Positions 1-8,287 of a stretch of DNA of 32,111 nucleotides are shown one piece after another (position 1 is the stretch's first letter; each line of letters begins with the position of its first letter). The notes below the pieces were generated by a model. That model worked only from the letters and a program-made list of their open reading frames with translations. It did no database searches and was not told the DNA's origin. The stretch covers positions 1-32,111 of the forward strand of contig JBGTCD010000005.1 of the NCBI GenBank assembly GCA_041749015.1, given 5' to 3'. The DNA is from JBGTCD01 sp041749015. GTDB taxonomy: Bacteria > Bacteroidota > Bacteroidia > Cytophagales > Cyclobacteriaceae. A program made the position numbers and the translations under genes.

Positions 1-548
1 CCTACTACGAACAGGCTAGTGGCCTAGTTGATGGTGGGGTAGATATTATATTGGTGGAGACGGTCTTTGACACCTTGAATGCCAAAGCTGCCTTGGTGGC
101 GGTCACCGACCTGATTGAATCCCTCAAACCTGATAGAGAGATTGAGATGATGGTTTCCGGCACCATCACTGATGCCAGTGGCCGGACCTTGTCCGGTCAA
201 ACTACCGAAGCTTTTTTAATATCCCTTGAGCATTTCCCATTGCTTAGCATCGGCCTCAATTGTGCTTTGGGTGCGAAAGAACTCTATCCCTACCTGGGGA
301 CCTTAAACCGTAAAGCGCCATTTTTGGTAAGTGCTCACCCCAATGCCGGACTGCCTAATGAATTTGGTGCCTATGAGCAAGGCCCTCAGGAGATGGCGGA
401 ACAAATAAAGGTATTTTTGGAAGAAGGTCTGGTCAATATCATCGGAGGTTGCTGCGGCACCACCCCGGAGCATATCAGTGCTCTTGCCGAACTGGCTTCC
501 AAATATCCCCCCATCAAAAAAGCGCATCAGGAGGAGCCTACAGCCTAA
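1..548 (+). CDS. metH: Homocysteine S-methyltransferase half of split MetH (5' end outside window)
   Basis: Only the C-terminal part is present; the reading frame is open from base 3 and the real start lies upstream of the window. The domain activates homocysteine on zinc and accepts a methyl group from methylcobalamin carried by the partner protein. Visible signatures are GLNCALG (first zinc cysteine) and GGCCGTTPEH (the paired zinc cysteines), in the order of the MetH homocysteine domain. The protein ends soon after that domain, so cobalamin and folate domains are absent; they lie in the next gene, 2 bases downstream. This two-gene arrangement is common in Bacteroidota, so it is not read as a frameshift. 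It is probably co-transcribed with the next gene and metF. Family assignment is firm. What cannot be seen is the start and any upstream riboswitch. Confidence 0.93.
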   Translation, partial: YYEQASGLVDGGVDIILVETVFDTLNAKAALVAVTDLIESLKPDREIEMMVSGTITDASGRTLSGQTTEAFLISLEHFPLLSIGLNCALGAKELYPYLGTLNRKAPFLVSAHPNAGLPNEFGAYEQGPQEMAEQIKVFLEEGLVNIIGGCCGTTPEHISALAELASKYPPIKKAHQEEPTA

Positions 549-550
549 TT

Positions 551-3256
551 GTGAAGAAAAATACATCCATATCAAATATAACCTTAAAGCTCAGCGGTCT
601 TGAACCTCTGTTTGTAACGTCGGAAACAAATTTTATCAACATTGGAGAAAGGACCAACGTTACAGGCTCCAGAAAATTCCTCAGGCTTATTAAGGAGAAT
701 AATTTTGATGGCGCCCTTGAGGTTGCCAGAGACCAGGTGGAGGGTGGAGCCCAGATCATTGACGTCAACATGGATGAGGGGATGCTCGACGGCAAAGAGG
801 CTATGGTGCGCTTCCTTAACCTGATGGCTGCAGAGCCCGATATAGCACGGATACCGGTCATGGTAGATTCCTCCAATTGGGAAATCCTAGAGGCGGGTCT
901 AAAATGTCTTCAAGGCAAGGGTGTCGTCAATTCAATCAGTCTCAAGGCCGGGGAAGAAGAATTTATCCGTCAGGCTAAAATCATAAAAAAGTTTGGTGCT
1001 GCCGTGGTCGTTATGGCTTTTGATGAGGCGGGACAGGCCGACACCTATGAGCGCAGGATTGCTATATGTGAGCGGTCCTACAGGATTATGATTGATCAAG
1101 TTCAGTTTCCAAAGGAGGACATCATATTTGACCCTAATATATTCCCTGTGGCTACAGGCATGGATGAGCACCGGTCCAATGCTATTGATTTTTTCAAAGC
1201 TACACAATGGATCAAAGCGCACCTTCCGGGAGCCCATGTTTCCGGTGGGGTTAGCAATGTTTCTTTTTCATTCAGAGGCAATCAGACCGTACGGGAGGCC
1301 ATGCATGCTGCCTTCCTCTACCATGCCATTAGGCATGGTATGGATATGGGGATTGTAAATCCTACCATGCTGGAAATTTATGATGAAATTCCAAAGGACC
1401 TCCTTGAACTGGTCGAGGATGTATTGTGGGACAGGCGGGATGATGCTACCGAAAGGCTGATAGAATTTGCAGAGTCCAATAAATCTAAGGGCAAGGTGAA
1501 AGAAAAGGATGCTGCATGGCGGTCGGGGTCCGTAGAGGAGCGCTTGAAGCACGCCCTGGTCAATGGCATCCTGGATCATATAGAAGCGGATACGGAAGAA
1601 ACTTTAAAGAAATATTCAGATCCCCTGACGGTAATAGAAGGGCCTTTGATGGCAGGCATGAATGTGGTCGGAGATTTGTTTGGAGAAGGGAAGATGTTTT
1701 TACCCCAGGTGGTAAAAAGTGCCAGGGTAATGAAGAAATCAGTGGCCTGGCTATTGCCCTATCTTGAAGAACAGAAGCGTAAGAATAAAAATACTGACGC
1801 TGCCCCCAGAATCCTGCTGGCTACAGTGAAGGGGGATGTGCATGATATTGGAAAAAATATTGTAGGGGTGGTCCTGGCTTGTAACAATTATGAGATTATT
1901 GACCTTGGGGTGATGGTGCCGGCAGAAAAAATTCTTGATGAGGCAGAGCAAAAAAAGGTGGATGTTATAGGCCTCAGTGGCTTGATCACCCCATCTCTTG
2001 ACGAGATGGTTTTCATAGCAGAATCCATGGAAAAGCGGGGGATGAAGATACCCTTGCTTATTGGAGGTGCTACCACCTCCAGGATCCATACTGCAGTAAA
2101 GATTGACCAGAAATATTCCGGACCTGTAGTACATGTCCTGGACGCTTCCAGAAGTGTACCTGTGGCCGGAGCCCTCATTGGTAAAGCCTCACGGGACGAT
2201 TTTCAGTCCAAAATTAAATCTGAGTATCAAAAACTTAGAGAGGATCATGGCAAAAAACAGACTCATAAATCCTACATCAACATCAAGGAAGCCAGAGCCA
2301 ATAAAACTCCCATTTCCTGGGATAATGGGTACCTGCCACCTAAGCCTGCTAAAATTGGAATTCAGACATTTAAGGATATTCCATTGGCCGAACTCAGGGA
2401 GTATATCGACTGGACGCCTTTTTTTCAGACCTGGATGCTCAAGGGCAAGTTCCCACAGATTTTGGATCACGAGGTAGTAGGTGATGAGGCTAAAAAGCTC
2501 TTTGATGATGCGCAAAAAATGATCGAACGCCTGATCAAGGATCATATTTTAAAAGCCAATGGCGTAGCAGGTATTTTCCCCGCTGCACGCGTGGGTGATG
2601 ATGATGTGTGGGTGTATGCGGATGAAAATCGAGAAACGGTGATCCACAAGTTCCATTTCTTAAGACAACAGGGCCAGAAGGGGAAGGGTTTGCCCAATCT
2701 TAGTTTGGCAGATTATATAGCACCGGAAGGAGCTGGTATTCCAGATTATTTGGGTGGCTTTGCCGTGACGGCTGGTATCGGGATAGAGCATTACATGGAG
2801 CGTTTTCAAAAGGATAATGATGATTACAACAGCATTTTGGTCAAGTCTCTGGCTGACCGGTTTGCCGAGGCATTTGCTGAATGGCTGCACAAAAAAGTAC
2901 GAGAAGAAGTATGGGCTTATGCTGCCAACGAGAAGTTATCTAATGAAGAGTTGATCCATGAGAAATACGTTGGGATCAGACCCGCACCTGGGTATCCGGC
3001 CTGCCCTGATCACACTGAAAAGCTCATTCTTTTTGATTGGCTGCAAGTGTCTAAAAACACGGGGATTACACTTACTGAATCTATGGCCATGTTGCCTGCA
3101 GCTGCAGTGAGTGGATTTTATTTCTCCCACCCCGAAGCCAAATATTTTGGGTTGGGTAAAATTGAGAGAGACCAGGTATTGGATTATGCAAAAAGAAAAT
3201 CTATAGACCTAAGTGAATTAGAACGCTGGCTGGGGCCGGTCTTAAATTACAAATAA
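551..3256 (+). CDS. metH: Methionine synthase, folate/cobalamin/activation half of split MetH
   Basis: Cytoplasmic cobalamin-dependent methionine synthase lacking the homocysteine domain; it takes methyl from 5-methyl-THF to cobalamin and works with the preceding gene product. Order of domains: pterin-binding (FINIGERTNVTGS near the start, VDSSNWEILEAG), B12 cap helices (EGPLMAGMNVVGDLFGEGKM), B12 Rossmann domain with DVHDIGKN (D429, axial-ligand H431, G434) and LIGGATTS, then the AdoMet reactivation domain with RPAPGYPACPDH from about residue 810 and AMLPAAAVSGFYFSHP. Length is about 901 residues. I chose GTG at 551: it follows the upstream stop by 2 bases, the domain begins soon after, and the longer frame from 449 overlaps the previous gene with low-similarity residues. 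A purine-rich AGGAGG lies at 529-534, rather far upstream. metF follows after 6 bases. Confidence 0.95.
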   Translation: MKKNTSISNITLKLSGLEPLFVTSETNFINIGERTNVTGSRKFLRLIKENNFDGALEVARDQVEGGAQIIDVNMDEGMLDGKEAMVRFLNLMAAEPDIARIPVMVDSSNWEILEAGLKCLQGKGVVNSISLKAGEEEFIRQAKIIKKFGAAVVVMAFDEAGQADTYERRIAICERSYRIMIDQVQFPKEDIIFDPNIFPVATGMDEHRSNAIDFFKATQWIKAHLPGAHVSGGVSNVSFSFRGNQTVREAMHAAFLYHAIRHGMDMGIVNPTMLEIYDEIPKDLLELVEDVLWDRRDDATERLIEFAESNKSKGKVKEKDAAWRSGSVEERLKHALVNGILDHIEADTEETLKKYSDPLTVIEGPLMAGMNVVGDLFGEGKMFLPQVVKSARVMKKSVAWLLPYLEEQKRKNKNTDAAPRILLATVKGDVHDIGKNIVGVVLACNNYEIIDLGVMVPAEKILDEAEQKKVDVIGLSGLITPSLDEMVFIAESMEKRGMKIPLLIGGATTSRIHTAVKIDQKYSGPVVHVLDASRSVPVAGALIGKASRDDFQSKIKSEYQKLREDHGKKQTHKSYINIKEARANKTPISWDNGYLPPKPAKIGIQTFKDIPLAELREYIDWTPFFQTWMLKGKFPQILDHEVVGDEAKKLFDDAQKMIERLIKDHILKANGVAGIFPAARVGDDDVWVYADENRETVIHKFHFLRQQGQKGKGLPNLSLADYIAPEGAGIPDYLGGFAVTAGIGIEHYMERFQKDNDDYNSILVKSLADRFAEAFAEWLHKKVREEVWAYAANEKLSNEELIHEKYVGIRPAPGYPACPDHTEKLILFDWLQVSKNTGITLTESMAMLPAAAVSGFYFSHPEAKYFGLGKIERDQVLDYAKRKSIDLSELERWLGPVLNYK

Positions 3257-3262
3257 TAAAAA

Positions 3263-4219
3263 ATGAAAGTAACTGAGCATATAGCAAATGCTAAGGGCAA
3301 AACCCTTTTTAGCTTTGAGATTTTACCGCCTCTAAAAGGGGAAAACATTGCTAAGCTTTTTAATCATATGGAGCCGCTGATGGAGTTTAAGCCGCCCTTT
3401 ATCGATGTGACATACCATAGGGAGGAGTTCGTTTATAAGCCTCGTGAAAATGGTCTTTTGGAAAAGAAGAGTATCAAAAAAAGACCCGGAACGGTTGGGA
3501 TCTGTGCAGCCATCAAAAACAGGTTTGATGTGGATACTGTGCCGCACATCATATGCGGGGGATTTACCCGGGAAGAAACTGAAAATGCCCTGATTGACCT
3601 TAACTTTCTGGGCATTGATAACCTCCTTGTTTTACAGGGCGATCCAATTAAGACAGAAAGTACTTTTGTGGCTGAAGCAGATGGGCACAAGTATGCTTCA
3701 GATCTGTTGGGACAGGTGGTAGATATGAATAAGGGTAAATATCTGGATGAAGATATTCTTAATCCTAATCCCTCTGATTTTTGCATTGGGGTGGCAGGGT
3801 ATCCTGAGAAGCATTTCGAAGCTCCAAACCTTAAAACGGATCTCAAGTACCTCAAGCTCAAGGTTGAAATGGGTGCCGAGTATGTGGTGACCCAAATGTT
3901 TTTTGACAATAAGAAATATGTTGATTTTGTTAAGCTGTGCAAAAACCTGGGCATCAATGTACCTATTATTCCCGGTCTTAAACCCATCACCACCAGGAGG
4001 CAAATTAATATATTACCCAAAATATTTCACATAGATATCCCGGAGGCTCTTTCTGAGGCTATTGAAAAGTGTAAGAATGATGAGGAGGCAAAGAGAGTTG
4101 GGGTAGAATGGTGTATCCAGCAATCTAAGGAGCTCATGGAATTTGGGGCGCCAACTTTGCACTATTATTCTATGGGGAGATCCAATCCTGTCCTGGAAAT
4201 TGCCAAGGCCTTGTTTTAA
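3263..4219 (+). CDS. metF: 5,10-methylenetetrahydrofolate reductase
   Basis: Flavoprotein (FAD) that reduces 5,10-methylene-THF to 5-methyl-THF, the methyl donor for the MetH pair just upstream. The 318-residue length fits the bacterial single-domain TIM-barrel enzyme. Visible family landmarks: FSFEILPP near the N-terminus with the conserved Glu (E19), DVTYH (48-52), a GDP segment after LLVLQ, GVAGYPEKH, and TQMFFDN. The start ATG is 6 bases after the metH stop, so translation and transcription are very likely coupled with the methionine synthase genes. No clear GC-rich terminator follows. The reducing cofactor (NADH or NADPH) cannot be told from sequence. Confidence 0.95.
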   Translation: MKVTEHIANAKGKTLFSFEILPPLKGENIAKLFNHMEPLMEFKPPFIDVTYHREEFVYKPRENGLLEKKSIKKRPGTVGICAAIKNRFDVDTVPHIICGGFTREETENALIDLNFLGIDNLLVLQGDPIKTESTFVAEADGHKYASDLLGQVVDMNKGKYLDEDILNPNPSDFCIGVAGYPEKHFEAPNLKTDLKYLKLKVEMGAEYVVTQMFFDNKKYVDFVKLCKNLGINVPIIPGLKPITTRRQINILPKIFHIDIPEALSEAIEKCKNDEEAKRVGVEWCIQQSKELMEFGAPTLHYYSMGRSNPVLEIAKALF

Positions 4220-4298
4220 AACTAAAACGATTTAATATTAATAATCTCGATTAAATAGGTATTTGACACCATTAGATTGGGGATGGTGCATAATCTGG

Positions 4299-4331
4299 TT
4301 TAGGTTTTTTTCGTAATTAAATATAGGTTTG
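4299..4331 (+). promoter_or_regulatory. Candidate Bacteroidota-type promoter for the HMG-CoA lyase gene
   Basis: TAGGTTTG at 4324-4331 matches the TAnnTTTG -7 element; TTTA at 4299-4302 is a three-of-four match to the -33 TTTG with a 21-base spacer. It lies in the gap between metF and the lyase. The gap (4220-4417) also holds a CACCAT/ATGGTG inverted repeat (4267-4288) with no adjacent T-tract and a 13-bp palindrome at 4365-4377. The promoter call is an inference from pattern only. Confidence 0.35.
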
Positions 4332-4364
4332 GATTAAGGATTGTAACCGCACCCCCGGATGAAT

Positions 4365-4377
4365 GGAAGAATCTTCC
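4365..4377. promoter_or_regulatory. 13-bp perfect palindrome in the leader of the lyase gene
   Basis: GGAAGA, a single central A, then TCTTCC. It sits downstream of the candidate -7 element and about 40 bases before the start codon, where a repressor site or a small 5' UTR element could act. No binding protein can be named. Confidence 0.3.
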
Positions 4378-4417
4378 GGTAATGTGCAGTTTTTGGTGAT
4401 TTATGAAATAATTGAAT

Positions 4418-5260
4418 ATGCAGATCATAGAGTGTCCCAGAGATGCCATGCAGGGGATCAGGGAATTTATTCCTACTGATAAAAAAATCAAATATATTAA
4501 TTTCTTATTGAAGGTAGGCTTTCATACCCTTGATATGGGGAGCTTTGTTTCGCCCAAAGCAGTACCTCAAATGGCTGATACTGCAGCGGTGATTCAGGGC
4601 ATCGATGACCCGGGAAAAAACAAGCTTCTCGTAATAATAGCCAATAGGCGCGGTGCCGAGGAAGCAGTGAAGTTCGAAAGAGTCAATCTTCTGGGCTATC
4701 CTTTATCAGTTTCCGAGACCTTCCAACAAAGGAATACTAACCGCTCTATAGCAAATGCAATTGAGGACCTGTTGTATATCAGGGACCAATGCAAAGACAA
4801 GGGCAAGGAACTTGTTGTTTATTTATCCATGGGATTTGGCAATCCATATAATGACCCTTATAGTCCTGAACTCCTGGCCGATTTTTCCAACAGGCTATTC
4901 GAACAAGGGATATCAATCATCTCTCTTTCTGATACGGTAGGTGTTGCAAGTCCTGAGGCTGTGGAAGGTGCTTTCAGCAAACTTATTAAGGATTTACCCG
5001 GAGTTACTTTTGGGGCTCATTTGCATGCCAACCCTGCAGAAGCATTGAAAAAATTGAAGGCTGCATGGAAAGGGGGCTGCCGCAGGTTTGATGGGGCTAT
5101 CCTCGGCTTTGGCGGGTGTCCGATGGCTGATGACCACCTAACTGGAAATATGCCTACTGAAAAAATTATCGAGATGGCTGAAGCTATGAATCAAAATCAT
5201 GGTTTGGAAAAGGAAGCATTTGGAGTTGCAATGGCCATTGCCGGAGAGGTATTTCCTTAA
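4418..5260 (+). CDS. Hydroxymethylglutaryl-CoA lyase family protein
   Basis: Predicted cytoplasmic TIM-barrel (DRE-TIM metallolyase) enzyme cleaving HMG-CoA to acetyl-CoA and acetoacetate, the last step of leucine breakdown. Visible residues: ECPRDAMQG with the catalytic Arg-Asp pair (R8, D9), SFVSPKAVPQM, the metal-binding HLH (H201, H203), and GFGGCPMA with the catalytic Cys (C234) followed by LTGN (N244). The Glu that in the human enzyme precedes SFVSP is Asp here (D39). From memory, Bacteroidota homologues share this and the GFGNPY segment, so it is a lineage form and not damage. ATG 4418 is preferred over TTG 4412, which adds two residues. Its stop overlaps the stop of the convergent flavodoxin gene. 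A related aldolase function on another acyl-CoA is possible. Confidence 0.85.
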   Translation: MQIIECPRDAMQGIREFIPTDKKIKYINFLLKVGFHTLDMGSFVSPKAVPQMADTAAVIQGIDDPGKNKLLVIIANRRGAEEAVKFERVNLLGYPLSVSETFQQRNTNRSIANAIEDLLYIRDQCKDKGKELVVYLSMGFGNPYNDPYSPELLADFSNRLFEQGISIISLSDTVGVASPEAVEGAFSKLIKDLPGVTFGAHLHANPAEALKKLKAAWKGGCRRFDGAILGFGGCPMADDHLTGNMPTEKIIEMAEAMNQNHGLEKEAFGVAMAIAGEVFP

Positions 5261-5736
5261 TGGGTTGAAAGCTTTTTTACAAATTCATCAATTGCCTCCT
5301 TCTTATAATTCTCCACCGAAGCCCTGGTGCCTGTAATCCTTTTCACAAGGAATCTTTCGAACCAATTGAGCTTTTTGAAGTCAAACTCACCTCCAAGATA
5401 GGCCATAGCAACGGCATAATGGCGCAATGATTCGGGAAAAGCCCTTTCTAACTGAGCATCTTCCTCAGCTTCATTCATACCGCAAATAAAAAGGCCAAGG
5501 TGTTTCTCAATAAGTTTACTACTATTCTGGTCAAGATATTTTTTGACCGGCTCGTAAAGATTACCTGCATAAATTGGACCTCCTATAATAATGGTGTCAT
5601 ATGCATTAAGATCAGGCTCCTGGTTGTTACCAAGGTCTATGAGGACAGAATTTTCAGTACCCAACTTTTCATTTATCCATTCCGATACTTTTCGGGTACC
5701 ACCTTTTTTAGAAGCAAATAAGATCGCGTATTTCAT
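5257..5736 (-). CDS. HemG-like flavodoxin-domain protein
   Basis: A 159-residue flavodoxin-fold protein. The N-terminus MKYAILFASKKGGTRK has the spacing of the FMN phosphate loop, and IIIGGPIYAGN is the second flavodoxin strand/loop. The C-terminal basic segment WFERFLVKRITG resembles the region of E. coli HemG (menaquinone-dependent protoporphyrinogen IX dehydrogenase). It may oxidise protoporphyrinogen IX in haem synthesis at the membrane face, but a general redox flavodoxin is equally open. hemF, another haem gene, is in this window at 20314-21204 but not adjacent. It is the last gene of the leftward operon from capA, 22 bases after the J-domain gene. No signal peptide or membrane segment is seen. 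Confidence 0.7.
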   Translation of the reverse strand: MKYAILFASKKGGTRKVSEWINEKLGTENSVLIDLGNNQEPDLNAYDTIIIGGPIYAGNLYEPVKKYLDQNSSKLIEKHLGLFICGMNEAEEDAQLERAFPESLRHYAVAMAYLGGEFDFKKLNWFERFLVKRITGTRASVENYKKEAIDEFVKKLSTH

Positions 5737-5758
5737 ATTATCAGTGATTTAATGGTAA

Positions 5759-6820
5759 TCATAATTCATTCTCACAAATAGCTGTTTTATATCCGTCATC
5801 CGGAGAGTAACCCAATTCACGAGACTGGCGGAAGTCCATACATGCAGAGGTGGTATCCTGCAAAGTCATGTGCGACACACCCCTATAGTAATATGGCAGG
5901 GCATAATCCGGGGATTGACGGATCACTTTGGAAAAATTACTAATGGCTTCCTGATGCCTGTTAAGTTGCTGATGGCACCACCCGGTCACAAAACTAATTT
6001 CATGAAGGTCTACACCTTGTTCCTCTGCCCTTTGCATATAGTAAATCCCTGAATCATACTCCTCCAGTTCAAAGGCCTGAAGGATGCCCATGTGATAGAA
6101 TAAGCTGTCTTTGGAGTATCCCATTTCAATAGCTATATGATAGGCCGCCCAGGCAGGGGTGGTCTGATTCAGATTTTGTAATGCCCGACCTTTCAAATAA
6201 TTGAGCTCCCCATCCAGAGCATTTCCCCGGGCATACTTGAGGCCTTTATTAGTAAATCCTAAAGCAATCCGGTAGTCCTTCATTTGGTATAGGGCTAATT
6301 GGGCACCGGCAATTCCCGCCTCACCTGACCGGCCTCCTAAAAAAGAAATGGCTTTTTCAAATTCCATCACGGCCTGATAATTTTTGTTTTCCTGTTGATA
6401 TTGAAGGCCTTTTTCATAAAATTTTATAGAAGCCCGATAATTTAAGGAAAAGGGAACTACTATAACCAGTATGATGATGGCCACTACTGAAAGACCACCT
6501 AAAACTTTAGTTTTCATGGAGTATTGGATTTTTTCCTTTTGATAGATTGGCCCAGGCCGGTATTGGTATCCTCTGCGGCGTGGATCATGTGGGGGAGCCA
6601 CCTCTTCCAAACCCATGATCCGCTGATCATACTTCAACTTCCTCTCGGCATTACTCAAGGTGTAATAAGCCTGGGTGATTTTTTTAAACGCTTCTGAACG
6701 GTCCGGACGGTCCGGATTTCGATCCGGGTGCATCGTTTTGGCTAATTGCCGGTAGGCTTTTTTCACTTCATCGAGGGGAGCAAAATCCTGAATGCCTAAA
6801 ACCTGGTAATAGTTTTTCAT
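5759..6820 (-). CDS. Membrane-anchored J-domain protein with TPR repeats
   Basis: A 353-residue protein with an N-terminal J domain (about 1-70) carrying the HPD triad at residues 31-33, a basic linker (80-105), one hydrophobic transmembrane segment (about 104-126), and a C-terminal array of TPR-like helical pairs (about 130-345). J domains stimulate the ATPase of DnaK-type Hsp70. The basic residues just before the membrane segment predict the J domain in the cytoplasm and the TPR array in the periplasm (inference). It has no Gly/Phe-rich region or zinc-finger domain, so it is not canonical DnaJ. The ATG overlaps the dprA stop as ATGA, so the two are translationally coupled. The client is unknown. 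Confidence 0.85.
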   Translation of the reverse strand: MKNYYQVLGIQDFAPLDEVKKAYRQLAKTMHPDRNPDRPDRSEAFKKITQAYYTLSNAERKLKYDQRIMGLEEVAPPHDPRRRGYQYRPGPIYQKEKIQYSMKTKVLGGLSVVAIIILVIVVPFSLNYRASIKFYEKGLQYQQENKNYQAVMEFEKAISFLGGRSGEAGIAGAQLALYQMKDYRIALGFTNKGLKYARGNALDGELNYLKGRALQNLNQTTPAWAAYHIAIEMGYSKDSLFYHMGILQAFELEEYDSGIYYMQRAEEQGVDLHEISFVTGWCHQQLNRHQEAISNFSKVIRQSPDYALPYYYRGVSHMTLQDTTSACMDFRQSRELGYSPDDGYKTAICENEL

Positions 6821-7932
6821 CGATACCCTGTGCCAAGCTTATATTGTTTACCAGGCAGTGATTCAACAACCCCTCGAAATTCCAGGTTCAATAGCAGTGA
6901 GGCAAGCCTCCCAATCGGGATGCCAGTCTCCCAACTGATTTGGTCCATATGTGAAGCAGTGCCATTTTTTTTGAGAAGTTTAAAAATGGCTTTTTCTTCC
7001 ACATCCAGATCCAGAACAGGCTCTTTTTTTGCTGGTGCCTTCTGATCTGTTTCAAGATCCCAGTTCATGATGTAGGCAATATCCTTCGCAGCAGTGGTCA
7101 GGTGCGCTTTATTGGTTCTGATCAGGTTATTGCAGCCCCTAGAAAATTCACCATCTACCGGCCCTGGGATGGAGAATACATCCCGGTTGTAACTATTGGC
7201 AATTTCGGCTGTGATCAGGGCCCCGCCGCGTTCGGCAGCCTCTACCACCAGCGTGGCATCTGAGAGGCCTGCGATGATTCTATTCCTTGACGGAAATCTT
7301 TTTGGATCCAGGGATGTGCCGTAGCGGTATTCGGTGATCAGGCCACCGGCACCTACCATTTTATCAGCCTCTTTTTTATGAAGGCTTGGATATATTATAT
7401 CCATCCCACTGGCCATGACTGCAATGGTAGGCAATCCATATTCTAATGCTGCCCGATGGGCATGAATATCAATACCGTATGCCAGTCCACTTACGATGAC
7501 TGGCTGATATGGCACAAGGTCTTTGATAATATTTTTGGTGATGGCCCGGCCGTAATCAGTGGCTTGCCTGGTACCTACCACTGCCAAAATTCTGTGTGCA
7601 TTGAGATCAGCATTGCCTTTCCAGAATAAAACGGCAGGGCTTTCATGAAGGCCCTTGAGCCGGTGAGGATAGGCCTTTTCTGTATGGCACAAAATTTCCA
7701 CCCCATTCTTTTCGGCTATTTTCATTTCCTCTTCGGCCTTTTGCAGGAGGGATGCGCTATGAATGGCCTCAGCAGCAGCAGGTCCTATGCCGGGGATTTT
7801 TTTCAACTTTCCCTTTGGGAGTTTGAATACGGCCTCTGCCGATCCGCAATAGCTGATGAGTTGTCTGATGAGAAAATTCCCGATACCGGGAATCATGGAT
7901 ATAGCCAGATGGTGCGTCTTGTTGCTGTCCAT
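6817..7932 (-). CDS. dprA: DNA-processing protein DprA (Smf)
   Basis: Cytoplasmic protein that binds single-stranded DNA and loads RecA during natural transformation. The 371 residues comprise an N-terminal helix-hairpin-helix region (IPGIGNF, IPGIGPAAAEAI at about 14-57), the Rossmann-like DNA-processing domain (VVGTR at 118-122, VSGLAYGIDIHAH at 147-159, FPSRNRIIAGLSDATLVVEA from 213, RGGALITAEIA), and a C-terminal winged-helix domain (about 310-371). All expected motifs are intact. It lies 17 bases after the merR gene and overlaps the J-domain gene by 4 bases. Presence of dprA alone does not prove competence, because it is retained in many lineages that are not known to be transformable. 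Confidence 0.95.
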   Translation of the reverse strand: MDSNKTHHLAISMIPGIGNFLIRQLISYCGSAEAVFKLPKGKLKKIPGIGPAAAEAIHSASLLQKAEEEMKIAEKNGVEILCHTEKAYPHRLKGLHESPAVLFWKGNADLNAHRILAVVGTRQATDYGRAITKNIIKDLVPYQPVIVSGLAYGIDIHAHRAALEYGLPTIAVMASGMDIIYPSLHKKEADKMVGAGGLITEYRYGTSLDPKRFPSRNRIIAGLSDATLVVEAAERGGALITAEIANSYNRDVFSIPGPVDGEFSRGCNNLIRTNKAHLTTAAKDIAYIMNWDLETDQKAPAKKEPVLDLDVEEKAIFKLLKKNGTASHMDQISWETGIPIGRLASLLLNLEFRGVVESLPGKQYKLGTGYR

Positions 7933-7949
7933 TAGGCAAGGCGATTAAT

Positions 7950-8285
7950 TTATAATTGGGACCGGATTTCTATAAGAAAATCTTTGACGCCACGAAGGGA
8001 ATTGATGGCATCCATTTTATTCTGAATATTCTCAGCATCGTGCTTGAGCAGGTCCTTTGCACCCTGAAGGGTAAAACCTTTTTCCTTGACCAGGTGGTAA
8101 ATTAGCTTTACCTGGTCAATGTCTTCTTTGGTAAATTGTCTGTTGCCCTTACGATTCTTCTTGGGTTTGATTATATCAAATTCACTTTCCCAAAATCTGA
8201 TTAATGAGGTAGCAACATTGAATTGGTCAGCCACCTCCCCGATGGAAAAATATCTTTTTTCTATTTCTTTCTCTTTGTAGGGCAT
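7950..8285 (-). CDS. Small MerR-family transcriptional regulator
   Basis: A 111-residue protein that is almost only a MerR winged helix-turn-helix: YFSIGEVADQFNVATSLIRFW at about 12-32, then the wing FDIIKPKKNRKGNRQFT and the conserved DIDQVKLIYHLVKEKGFTLQGAK. Only a short helical tail follows, with no cysteine cluster, so no metal-sensor or small-molecule domain is visible. MerR regulators bind as dimers to inverted repeats placed in the promoter spacer. The gene sits 2 bases after capA and 17 before dprA, within the operon whose promoter spacer carries a palindrome (9507-9522), so autoregulation is plausible but unproven. Confidence 0.9.
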   Translation of the reverse strand: MPYKEKEIEKRYFSIGEVADQFNVATSLIRFWESEFDIIKPKKNRKGNRQFTKEDIDQVKLIYHLVKEKGFTLQGAKDLLKHDAENIQNKMDAINSLRGVKDFLIEIRSQL

Positions 8286-8287
8286 AA

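Noticed and set aside
449..550. Longer MetH start overlapping the previous gene
   Set aside because: The extra 34 residues are out-of-frame translation of the upstream MetH domain and do not resemble the family; GTG 551 fits the domain border.
3433..4020. 195-codon open frame on the minus strand inside metF
   Set aside because: It is antisense to a well-conserved gene, with no recognisable domain; typical shadow frame. The same holds for the other long antisense frames (for example 22255-22746 and 24701-25135).
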